From an uncultured Lachnospiraceae bacterium (lineage in GTDB: Bacteria; Bacillota; Clostridia; Lachnospirales; Lachnospiraceae): a DNA stretch of 64,000 bases. Numbering within the stretch: position 1 is the stretch's first letter; every line of letters starts with the position of its first letter. The position numbers were made by a program, and so were the translations under genes. The stretch spans positions 1-64,000 of the forward strand of contig ONIH01000004.1 of the NCBI GenBank assembly GCA_900317825.1, in the 5' to 3' direction. Below are positions 34,765-42,186 of the stretch, in pieces. The notes below the pieces were generated by a model that was not told the origin of the DNA, did not search any database, and was given only the letters and a program-made list of their open reading frames with translations.

Positions 34765-34780
34765 TAACGCATCTCCTCCA

Positions 34781-34996
34781 TCAGAGCTTTACCAGTTTGT
34801 CAACCCCGTACTGGATCACCATATCAAAAAATACGATAAGCAGTCCGAGGATAACTGAAATGATGACCACTGCTGTGGTCTGGCGGCCTACGGTCTTTCT
34901 GTCTGCCCAGACGATCTTTCCGAATTCGGTCTTGATCTCATCCCACCATTCGGAAAAGCTTTTCTTCTTCGTCTTAGTCTTTGCTGCTTCTGCCAT
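34781..34996 (-). CDS. secE: Preprotein translocase subunit SecE
   Basis: A 71-residue protein with a Lys-rich, amphipathic start, FSEWWDEIKTEFGKIVWADRKTVGRQT (the SecE signature) and one membrane helix (TAVVIISVILGLLIVFFDMVIQYGVDKLV). It anchors the SecYEG channel. Single-span form usual in Gram-positives; lies directly upstream of nusG. Confidence 0.97.
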   Translation of the reverse strand: MAEAAKTKTKKKSFSEWWDEIKTEFGKIVWADRKTVGRQTTAVVIISVILGLLIVFFDMVIQYGVDKLVKL

Positions 34997-35007
34997 AGAA
35001 CGCTCCT

Positions 35008-35157
35008 TTACTTAGTTTCCTTGTGTAAAGTGTGTTTTCTGCAGAATGGGCAGTACTTCTTGGTCTCCATTCTCTCGGGATGTGTCTTCTTGTCTTTTGT
35101 CAGGTTGTAGTTCCTGTTCTGACATTCTGTGCAGGCAAGTGTTATTTTTGTACGCAC
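35008..35157 (-). CDS. rpmG: 50S ribosomal protein L33
   Basis: A 49-residue ribosomal protein read from a GTG start (35155-35157) after GGAGGTGG. It begins [21 protein letters not shown] and has the two zinc-binding CxxC pairs (CTEC, CPFC) in the order expected of the zinc-containing (C+) L33, ending KHTLHKETK. It is the first gene of rpmG-secE-nusG-rplK-rplA. Confidence 0.97.
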   Translation of the reverse strand: MRTKITLACTECQNRNYNLTKDKKTHPERMETKKYCPFCRKHTLHKETK

Positions 35158-35220
35158 AACTTCCACCTCCAAATCAATGTATTTGTTGTGTTTGTTAGGG
35201 CTTTCTTTTTTCCGCTACGC

Positions 35221-35267
35221 CCAAAAATCATTACACCCATGCACGATGAATTGCAGATGATTTTAGG
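35221..35267 (-). other. Hairpin in the rpmG leader
   Basis: CCTAAAATCAT / ATGATTTTTGG (35257-35267, 35221-35231; 10 of 11 pair) followed by GGGCG with only a short T-run, in the leader between promoter and rpmG. It may attenuate or protect the transcript. Confidence 0.4.
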
Positions 35268-35302
35268 CAAAAAAATAAGGCCCTGCCTTCCGTCACCGTG
35301 AC

Positions 35303-35331
35303 ATAATAACACGGAGCAGGCCCTGTGTCAA
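35303..35331 (-). promoter_or_regulatory. Sigma-A promoter of rpmG-secE-nusG-rplK-rplA
   Basis: TTGACA (35326-35331), 17-nt spacer, TATTAT (35303-35308) on the minus strand. The spacer forms one arm of a GC-rich hairpin with 35270-35295 that ends in TTATTTTTTT, so the promoter overlaps a terminator-like structure. The rest of 35340-35500 is AT-rich with no clear promoter for the divergent gene. Confidence 0.7.
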
Positions 35332-35523
35332 GTTTTTTCGATTTTTTTAGAAAAAATTATTTATTATTTGTGGTTTCTGTGGTAATATAGAGTTGTATTA
35401 TTGTAAATAAAAACTAATTATCATACAAAACGGCATGGCATTTTCATATTGGCTGACAGTTAGACCCGAAACGGATTCAGGGTGACGGCCAGTATAGTTT
35501 CACGGAAGAAAGGAGGAAGTGCG

Positions 35524-36822
35524 ATGGCCATCATCAACAGCACGGTAGTACTAGGCTACCTCATGTCCACATACGGCAATCAGACTTCCTCCGCGAAGTA
35601 TGATAACCACAAGAAAAGCGAGCTGCGAGACGTCTACAGCCGCATGATCCGGACGAACCGGAATTCCCCTGTATATAAAATCGACTATACTCCGCGTGTC
35701 GCGGAATTCGCCATAGACCTGAAAGCCAACGCCCATCAGATGGAGAACATCGTGATGAAGATGGGCGGCGGTTCCGGAAGCATCGAGTCTGTCCTGAATG
35801 AGAAGAAAGCCTATTCTTCAGATGAGGATAAGGTCGGAGTCGACTATATCGGAAGCCAGGACGCAGGCATCGATGCTTCGGATACTTTTACGGTAGGCGT
35901 AAAAGAACTGGCTAAGCCACAGGTGAACGAAGGTCATCCTCTCATAAAGAACAGTCACGAGTTCAAGCCAGGCTCATACAGTTTCGATCTCGACACAAAC
36001 TCCGGCTCATACGAGTTCCAGTTCACGGTAAATGACGGCGACTCAGACCTCGACGTCCAGCAGAAGATAGCCCGTCTGATAAATAACTCAGACACCGGGC
36101 TCACCGCAGACATAAAGGACTTCGGCCGTATGTCATCGCTTCGCATCACGTCGAAGCAGACCGGACTCTCTTCCACAGAGAAGTGTTTATTTAAGATAAG
36201 CTCCGGTTCCAGCTACAATGTACTGAAAGCCCTGGGCATCGACCAGGTGACCCAGCCAGCCGGGAATTCTACATTTTTCTTAAATGGCGAGGAACACCAT
36301 TCGCTGTCGAATTCCTTCACTATAAACCAGAGCTTCGCTCTCGACCTGAAGGATAAGACTCCTAAGGGAAAGCCGGTGACCATCGGCTTCAAGGCAGACA
36401 CAGACATGATAGCTGATTCAGTGACCGAGCTCATCGATTCATATAACAGCTTCATCGCGGTCGGCCACAAGTACGCAGACACGAGCGGCGACGACAGCCT
36501 CGTAAAGGAGATGTCATCAGTTGGCACATCGCTCCAGGATGAGCTCTCAGATATCGGCATCACCTATGATGACTTCGGGCTCCTCCAGATAGACCGGACT
36601 AAGCTCGACGAATCAGTCTCCGGAATCGGTGTAAAGGATGCCTTCCATAACATCAACCGTTTCAAAGCCGCCATGCACCGCGAAGCCGAGAAGTCATCGA
36701 TCGACCCGATGCGCTTCGTGAAGAGGATAACGATCGAATACAAGGATCCGACCAGGAACCACTTCACAGCCGTCTACGCGACAAGCCCTTACTCGGGCCT
36801 GCTGATAGACGAGCAGCTGTGA
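35524..36822 (+). CDS. FliD-like flagellar cap paralogue
   Basis: A 432-residue protein. The N-terminus (MAIINSTVVLGYLMSTYGNQTSS) lacks the usual SGLDTESIV of FliD. The body has FliD-like order: FTVGVKELAKPQVNEGH, YEFQFTVNDGDSDLDVQQKIARLINNSDTGLTADI, a 'FFLNGEEHHSLSNSFTI' insert of the FliD_C/flagellin_IN kind, and IADSVTELIDSYNSFI near residue 300. The ATG at 35524 follows AAGGAGG; the frame is open to 35482 without support. It lies 20 kb from true fliD, next to three CgeB-type glycosyltransferases. It may be a second cap or surface-filament protein; the role is inferred. Confidence 0.65.
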   Translation: MAIINSTVVLGYLMSTYGNQTSSAKYDNHKKSELRDVYSRMIRTNRNSPVYKIDYTPRVAEFAIDLKANAHQMENIVMKMGGGSGSIESVLNEKKAYSSDEDKVGVDYIGSQDAGIDASDTFTVGVKELAKPQVNEGHPLIKNSHEFKPGSYSFDLDTNSGSYEFQFTVNDGDSDLDVQQKIARLINNSDTGLTADIKDFGRMSSLRITSKQTGLSSTEKCLFKISSGSSYNVLKALGIDQVTQPAGNSTFFLNGEEHHSLSNSFTINQSFALDLKDKTPKGKPVTIGFKADTDMIADSVTELIDSYNSFIAVGHKYADTSGDDSLVKEMSSVGTSLQDELSDIGITYDDFGLLQIDRTKLDESVSGIGVKDAFHNINRFKAAMHREAEKSSIDPMRFVKRITIEYKDPTRNHFTAVYATSPYSGLLIDEQL

Positions 36823-36825
36823 TAC

Positions 36826-38022
36826 TCAGATCTCCGCAAGGATCTGAGCGATCCTCTGGTCGAAAGTATGATACGCCCCCACCTTTTCATAACCTCTCTG
36901 CGAGATCTGATCCCGCAGGGAGGCATTTTTTTCATCGAGATAAAAATCAGCCTTGTCGTAAAGCTCGTCCTCGCAGTCGAACCAGACCATATCTTCCCCA
37001 TCCCCGAAAAAATTATCGAGCTCCGCCTGGTGATTCGTAAACAGAAATCCCCTGGCGCCGAGCACGTCCCAGACCCGGAGCGGGATCCCTGTCCTGATAT
37101 TCGGGATCGTAAAATTCAGGTTCACCGCCGACTCCTTAAACACCCACGGCATGATAACCCGGTAGTCAACACCGCCCATATTCTTTACCGAAAAAAGATC
37201 CGAACTGTCGCTTTCCGTGAACAGGCAGACACTGTGAGTTTTTGACAGAGCGATAAGCTCACGCTTCCTCTGGATCTGCGCGCACTTGAAACCGAGCGAC
37301 GTCGTAGAAAAAACAAAAGGCAGCTGTGAAAAAGACCGGTCAGACTTTTTGAACTGGAGCAGCTCCATAAGCTCCTCGCTGATCTCGGGAGTCATCAGTT
37401 CATCGAAGACATGCTCCGTGCCGAACCGCCTGCTCTCGAGCTCCATGCACGCGTCGAAATACCCTCTCAGATACTCCGGAAGTTCGTCCGCTATCCTGTC
37501 GTATGAATTCTTCTCGTAGAGGCTCCCGACAAAGCTTAAAGACTTCTGAAGTGTCCTAGTCATTTTTTCTTCGAACGGCGACGGGAGCGAGAGCTGCCGG
37601 TCGAGCCTCTCCACATCCACCCCGAGTGGCAGATACTTCACGTGCTTTACGCCAAGTGCCCGGAACTTCACGACAGCCGCCGCATCAAACAGAAATATCC
37701 GGTTCACGTCATTAAAGACCGACTCGTGATACATCGAGATCAGTGGGCTGTCGCAGCTGTACGAGACATACATGACTCCGAGTCGCTGGCAGACATCCGA
37801 TATCACCGGAAAGTAATTTATCGTGAAAAAAAAGTCGTAAGTGTCCGCCTTCAGCTCTTCTTCTATCCGCTCCGCAAAACCGTCATTTACATCATAGCTC
37901 ATCAGCTTCTGGTAAAAAGTCTTTACCTCGTACCCAAGTTTTCTAAACGAGTTCAGCACGTCCTCATAGTTATATGCCATCCAGCGGTAGGCCAGGATTT
38001 TTTTCGTTGTGTGTATTTCCAT
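36826..38022 (-). CDS. CgeB/DUF3880-type glycosyltransferase, copy 1
   Basis: A 398-residue GT-B-like protein. The N-terminal DUF3880 half has YDFFFTINYFPVISDVCQRLGVMYVSYSCDSPLISMY and NRIFLFDAAAVVKFRALGVKHVKYLPLGVD. The C-terminal Glyco_trans_1_2 half has NFTIPNIRTGIPLRVWDVLGARGFLFTNHQAEL, where the conserved Gly-Ile-Pro-Arg loop and a Glu-containing site are seen. RBS GAGG is 5 nt before the ATG. Such proteins modify spores or flagella. It converges with the FliD-like gene and diverges from copy 2. Confidence 0.8.
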   Translation of the reverse strand: MEIHTTKKILAYRWMAYNYEDVLNSFRKLGYEVKTFYQKLMSYDVNDGFAERIEEELKADTYDFFFTINYFPVISDVCQRLGVMYVSYSCDSPLISMYHESVFNDVNRIFLFDAAAVVKFRALGVKHVKYLPLGVDVERLDRQLSLPSPFEEKMTRTLQKSLSFVGSLYEKNSYDRIADELPEYLRGYFDACMELESRRFGTEHVFDELMTPEISEELMELLQFKKSDRSFSQLPFVFSTTSLGFKCAQIQRKRELIALSKTHSVCLFTESDSSDLFSVKNMGGVDYRVIMPWVFKESAVNLNFTIPNIRTGIPLRVWDVLGARGFLFTNHQAELDNFFGDGEDMVWFDCEDELYDKADFYLDEKNASLRDQISQRGYEKVGAYHTFDQRIAQILAEI

Positions 38023-38029
38023 AACAGCC

Positions 38030-38183
38030 TCAAACGTTTATAATGGTTTTAGAGTAATAAACGGGAGCCTTGATACAGCAGCTGAGGGTTCAGCAAGGGC
38101 TTCAAACGTTTATAATGGTTTTAGAGTAGACAGCAGCTGAGGGTTCAGCAAGGGCTTCAAACGTTTATAATGGTTTTAGAGTA
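38030..38183. repeat. Three 27-nt direct repeats (A) alternating with two 27-nt repeats (B)
   Basis: A starts TCAAACGTTTATAATGG at 38030, 38102 and 38157; B starts ACAGCAGCTGAGGG at 38075 and 38130. All copies of each are identical. Order A-18 nt-B-A-1 nt-B-A. B contains a GCTGA/TCAGC hairpin and A carries TATAAT. It fills the left part of the 376-nt gap between two divergent glycosyltransferase genes. Confidence 0.85.
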
Positions 38184-38189
38184 GTAAAC

Positions 38190-38367
38190 GGGGCGTGGCG
38201 GCGGAGCCAGTGTGTGGTGCGACTCGGGTTTTTCGTTGCGACGCAGCGCGATGCGCAGCCGCTGGAGCACCGATAACAGCTACGTTTGCGGAAGCGGCTG
38301 CCAATAGGCGAGCGCGAGGAGCAGAAAAACACGGTGGAGCACCCACGCGGCTCCGCCGCCACGCCCC
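38190..38367. repeat. 178-nt palindromic element (family P2, copy A)
   Basis: Perfect 19-nt terminal inverted repeats GGGGCGTGGCGGCGGAGCC (38190-38208) and its complement (38349-38367). The core (38227-38332) includes GCAGCCGCT / AGCGGCTGC and matches, inverted, 60851-60956 at roughly 98 of 106 positions. It has no coding capacity. The outer arms are unrelated to those of the other copy. Confidence 0.75.
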
Positions 38368-38398
38368 GGTCACTGCAGGCATGTACAGGAGATAAACC

Positions 38399-39577
38399 AT
38401 GAAAGTCATATTCGTAAGATACGGCAGCATCCTCGAGCCGGACATCATCGACACATTTAAGGAGTTCGGGCTCGAAGTCATCGAGTACATTCGCGAGATC
38501 ACAGTCAAAAACGACCTACCGTCCGAGGCACTGACACGGTTCTATGAATTTGTCGACAAGAATCCGTGCGACTTCATTTTCTCGATCAATTTTTTCCCGT
38601 ATGTCTCAGAGCTCGCGAATATCCTGCATCTGCGCTACGTGTCGTGGGTCGTCGATGCCCCGGTTCTGGAGCTCTACACCTCCGCGATCACGAATAGATA
38701 CAACCGTACATTTATCTTCGACCGCGCAGTCTATGACGAGATTCATCCACTGAATCCCGACTGCGTTTTCCATCTGCCGCTCGCCGGCTCTGTCATAAAA
38801 AGGACAGCTGTCATAAATAGTACACCTGTCACAAAACGTCAGAAGTTCTCCCACGACATCGTCTTCGTCGGAAGCCTCTACTCTGAGAAAAATCCACTCG
38901 TATCTGCAAGTGGACTTTCCGAATACACCAAGGGCTACATCGAAGGAATAATGAAAGCCCAGGAGTCAGTCTACGGCTACTACTTCATCGAGGAGCTGCT
39001 GACAGATGACATCGTCGCAGAAGTGAAGAACTCAGTGCAGGGATTTCCGGCACCACCCGAGAAGAGTTTCCTGACCGATAAAAGGATCGTGTCTCAGGAG
39101 TACATCGGAAATGCCATCACCGCACTTGAGCGTGATGATACCTTCCGTATGCTCTCAGAGCATTTTCACACGACTATATACACCGGAAGCGACACCACGG
39201 GACTCCCGAAGCTTGAAAACAGAGGGCTCGCGAAATCCCAGGAAGAGATGCCGGTTATTTTTCACGGATCGAAGATAAATATAAACACGACATCGAAACC
39301 GATCCGCACCGGGCTACCGCTCCGTATTTTTGATATCCTCTCCTGTGGAGGCTTCTGCATCAGCAACTATCAGGCAGAGATCCCTGAACTGTTCGTACCA
39401 GGCGAAGAGATCGTCATGTACGAAAGCCTCGACGAGCTCCAGGAACTCTGTGCTTACTATCTGGACCATGAATCCGAGAGACGGCAGATTGCCGAAGCCG
39501 GCTTTGAGAAGCTTAAAAAGTGCTACACCTACGAGACAGTTCTCCAGAAGCTTCTGTACACGGCATTTTCTTCATAG
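38399..39577 (+). CDS. CgeB/DUF3880-type glycosyltransferase, copy 2
   Basis: A 392-residue homologue of the neighbouring GT-B-like proteins. Visible: NPCDFIFSINFFPYVSELANILHLRYVSWVVDAPVLELY, FIFDRAVYDEIHPLNPDCVFHLPLAG, HDIVFVGSLYSEKN, and INTTSKPIRTGLPLRIFDILSCGGFCISNYQAEI. RBS AGGAGA lies upstream. It reads away from copy 1 and overlaps the end of copy 3 by 6 nt. Confidence 0.8.
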   Translation: MKVIFVRYGSILEPDIIDTFKEFGLEVIEYIREITVKNDLPSEALTRFYEFVDKNPCDFIFSINFFPYVSELANILHLRYVSWVVDAPVLELYTSAITNRYNRTFIFDRAVYDEIHPLNPDCVFHLPLAGSVIKRTAVINSTPVTKRQKFSHDIVFVGSLYSEKNPLVSASGLSEYTKGYIEGIMKAQESVYGYYFIEELLTDDIVAEVKNSVQGFPAPPEKSFLTDKRIVSQEYIGNAITALERDDTFRMLSEHFHTTIYTGSDTTGLPKLENRGLAKSQEEMPVIFHGSKININTTSKPIRTGLPLRIFDILSCGGFCISNYQAEIPELFVPGEEIVMYESLDELQELCAYYLDHESERRQIAEAGFEKLKKCYTYETVLQKLLYTAFSS

Positions 39578-40762
39578 AAATTCATCGAGCACCCTGTGAA
39601 GGAAATGGTCGAGCGAATAGTATTTCTTCACTTTCTCAAAACCATTGTGCGCTATCTCCGCGCGGTCATTTTCGTGGCTCAGGTAATACCCGACCTTCTC
39701 CATCAGCTCATCAGTACTCGAGTAGAAATCATAATCAGTTCCCGGAATAAAAGCCGCCGAACCGTCATCCGTTATCGTATCTAAGAAAAAATCCGACTGG
39801 TAGTTCGTCAACAGAAACCCCTCACAGCTCATGACATCCATGCACCTCTGCGGGATACCGGTATTTATACTGCGAAGAGTGATATTCAGATTTATCCGGC
39901 TCTGGTTAAAGACCAGCGGCATCACGGCTTCATAGTCAGCAACTCCACGGTTCCTGATCCCAGGGATCTCAGCCCTGTCGTCAAGGGTGTAGAGGTCGAC
40001 CGGATATTTTTTCCCGAGAGCGGTCAGATATTTTATCCTCTCCCGGCTCGTCAGTTTTCTCCCGATCACATACTTCAAAAATCTGTAGTATTTCGGCTCG
40101 ACCGAAAGTCTGTCAGGCATCACCGGAAGCGCTTTTCTCAGAGTCGCGAGCACATCGTCATTTAACGCCGGCTTTATGATGTCTGTCCCGTAGACAAGCG
40201 ACTGCGCGTCCATCAGCCCCTCGAGAAAACCCTTCGTGTACTCAGAGAGATTTTCTTCCATCTGCTCGTAAAAATTATGGTGCTCGTTATAGAGCGCTCC
40301 GACAAATGAAATGTCGCATGCGTACTTTTTTTCTTTTACCGCATTTATCTGTCGCATCCTGCCGATGTCGCCCGGAAGCGTGATGTAGTGCACATTCGTA
40401 AGGCCGCCGGCATTGAACTCGCGCACCCACTCCGAATCGAAGATGTACACGTGATTCGTCGGATACATCAGAGTGTACGAGTAGACGTAAACTGCCGGAT
40501 TATCGTAGACGACAGACACATACGGCAAGTCCAGGTCATGGCAGCACTCTGCCATCAGCGGGTAGTAGTTATATGAAAATGCCACCTGCGGCTTTTTTGT
40601 CCGGACGAATTTTTCGAATATTTTTTTGAATTCATCGGACTTCAGCTCGTTGTAATCATGGTGAAAAAAAGGCAGGACCTTATGGCCCTGCTTCTTCATC
40701 GCTTCCTGTGTGGCCTCTCCGTTAAAACAATTCCAGTACAGAAAAAGTATTCTCATAGTCAC
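39572..40762 (-). CDS. CgeB/DUF3880-type glycosyltransferase, copy 3
   Basis: A 396-residue member of the same family: KKPQVAFSYNYYPLMAECCHDLDLPYVSVVYDNPAVYVY, NHVYIFDSEWVREFNAGGLTNVHYITLPGD, CDISFVGALYNEHHNFYEQM and NLNITLRSINTGIPQRCMDVMSCEGFLLTNYQSDF. The gene start overlaps murA by 4 nt (ATGA), so both share one transcript. Three diverged copies in 4 kb suggest stepwise building of one glycan. Confidence 0.8.
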   Translation of the reverse strand: MTMRILFLYWNCFNGEATQEAMKKQGHKVLPFFHHDYNELKSDEFKKIFEKFVRTKKPQVAFSYNYYPLMAECCHDLDLPYVSVVYDNPAVYVYSYTLMYPTNHVYIFDSEWVREFNAGGLTNVHYITLPGDIGRMRQINAVKEKKYACDISFVGALYNEHHNFYEQMEENLSEYTKGFLEGLMDAQSLVYGTDIIKPALNDDVLATLRKALPVMPDRLSVEPKYYRFLKYVIGRKLTSRERIKYLTALGKKYPVDLYTLDDRAEIPGIRNRGVADYEAVMPLVFNQSRINLNITLRSINTGIPQRCMDVMSCEGFLLTNYQSDFFLDTITDDGSAAFIPGTDYDFYSSTDELMEKVGYYLSHENDRAEIAHNGFEKVKKYYSLDHFLHRVLDEFL

Positions 40763-42054
40763 GACACCTGAAACATAAACTTCTTTAATGCGCGCTCATC
40801 ATCGACTTTTTCGATATTGGCGCCGACTCCGCGGAGCTTTTCCGTAAAGTCCTCATACCCTCTCTCGATAAATCTGATATCATCGACAGTCGTCATCCCG
40901 TCTGCGGCAAGTCCAGCTATGACGAGAGCTGCTCCGGCTCTGAGGTCCGGCGCGTCAACTCTCGCACCTGTGTAATGGTCGACTCCGGTGATTATCGCGA
41001 TGTTGCTCTCGACACGGATCGACGCTCCCATTCTAGCCAGCTCTGCGACATACTTGAACCTGTTATCAAAAATGCTCTCAGTCACGGTGCTGACTCCGTC
41101 TGCCAGTCCCAGAACTACAGTCATCTGCGGCTGCATATCTGTAGGAAATCCCGGATACGGCAGAGTCGTGACCTGGGTCGGCTGGAGCACGATGTCCTTC
41201 GCCGAAACTGTTACCATATCATCTCCCTCGGCGATACGGCAGCCTGCCTCCAGGAGCTTTGCAGTCGTAGCCTCGAGATGCTTCGGTATGACATTCTTCA
41301 CAGTGATCTCACCGTGGGTAGCAGCTGCAGCGTACATGAAGGTTCCCGCTTCGATCTGGTCAGGAATTACCGAATACTCGGTCCCGTGCAGGTGATCTAC
41401 ACCATTTATCCTGATGAGATCTGTTCCGGCGCCCTTTATGTCTGCACCCATGCTATTTAAAAAATTCGCGACATCCACGACGTGCGGCTCTTTTGCCGCA
41501 TTCTCGATGCTTGTCTTTCCCTCTGCAAGAACAGCAGCCATCATGATATTTATCGTGGCGCCGACCGAGACTTTATCTAAGTAGATGTGCGTTCCGACAA
41601 GTCTGTCAGCCTTTGCGGAGATCAGGCCGTAGCCCTCGTCAACCGTAGCTCCGAGCGCTCTGAATCCCTTCGTGTGCAGGTCCATAGGTCTGGCTCCGAT
41701 AGCGCAGCCTCCCGGAAGAGCCACTTCAGCCTTTTTATATTTTCCTAAAAGAGCTCCGAGCATGTAGTAAGATGCGCGGATTTTCTTTATGTATTCGTAA
41801 TCTACCGTCAGGACATTTATGGTCGAACCGTTTATGATGGCTGAATGCCTGTCTGGTCTTTCGACCTTCGCGCCAATCTCGTCGATGGCTCCGAGCATTA
41901 CCCGCACGTCATTTACGTCCGGCAGGTTCGTGATCGTCACGTCCTCATCTGCCATGACCGCTGCCGCAAGTATAGCTAGCGCGGCATTTTTTGCTCCTGA
42001 TATATTTACAGATCCGTACAGCGGTGTCCCGCCTTTCATCACGTACTGTCCCAT
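40759..42054 (-). CDS. murA: UDP-N-acetylglucosamine 1-carboxyvinyltransferase
   Basis: First committed step of peptidoglycan synthesis. The 431 residues have the substrate-binding SGAKNA (Lys22/Asn23), the catalytic Cys117 in LPGGCAIGARP, and GYEDFTEKLRGVGA near the end. A Cys at this place means normal fosfomycin sensitivity is expected. It has its own promoter and leads into the glycosyltransferase copy 3. Confidence 0.98.
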   Translation of the reverse strand: MGQYVMKGGTPLYGSVNISGAKNAALAILAAAVMADEDVTITNLPDVNDVRVMLGAIDEIGAKVERPDRHSAIINGSTINVLTVDYEYIKKIRASYYMLGALLGKYKKAEVALPGGCAIGARPMDLHTKGFRALGATVDEGYGLISAKADRLVGTHIYLDKVSVGATINIMMAAVLAEGKTSIENAAKEPHVVDVANFLNSMGADIKGAGTDLIRINGVDHLHGTEYSVIPDQIEAGTFMYAAAATHGEITVKNVIPKHLEATTAKLLEAGCRIAEGDDMVTVSAKDIVLQPTQVTTLPYPGFPTDMQPQMTVVLGLADGVSTVTESIFDNRFKYVAELARMGASIRVESNIAIITGVDHYTGARVDAPDLRAGAALVIAGLAADGMTTVDDIRFIERGYEDFTEKLRGVGANIEKVDDERALKKFMFQVS

Positions 42055-42116
42055 TATCTTCCTATCCTTGTGTTCTGTAACAAATATGTAAAATTTCTTG
42101 AAAAATTCCCGTATCT

Positions 42117-42144
42117 ATTCTATATACTTCGTGAAAAAAGTCAA
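42117..42144 (-). promoter_or_regulatory. Sigma-A promoter of murA
   Basis: TTGACT (42139-42144), 16-nt spacer, TAGAAT (42117-42122) on the minus strand. Confidence 0.65.
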
Positions 42145-42186
42145 GTTTTCAAAAGTTGGCGCGGAGTTATATAGGTTGCAAGCCCA

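Noticed and set aside
35460..35505. Possible riboswitch or known leader RNA before the FliD-like gene
   Set aside because: The stretch has short GGC/GCC pairs, but I could not fit it to any known aptamer, so I do not call it.
36868..37245. A 125-codon plus-strand frame
   Set aside because: Antisense to the CgeB-type glycosyltransferase copy 1, no RBS.
38030..38183. Possible CRISPR array, because GTTTTAGAGTA recalls type II repeats
   Set aside because: Only three repeats, and the spacer-like units are identical to each other (B), not unique. No cas genes are near.
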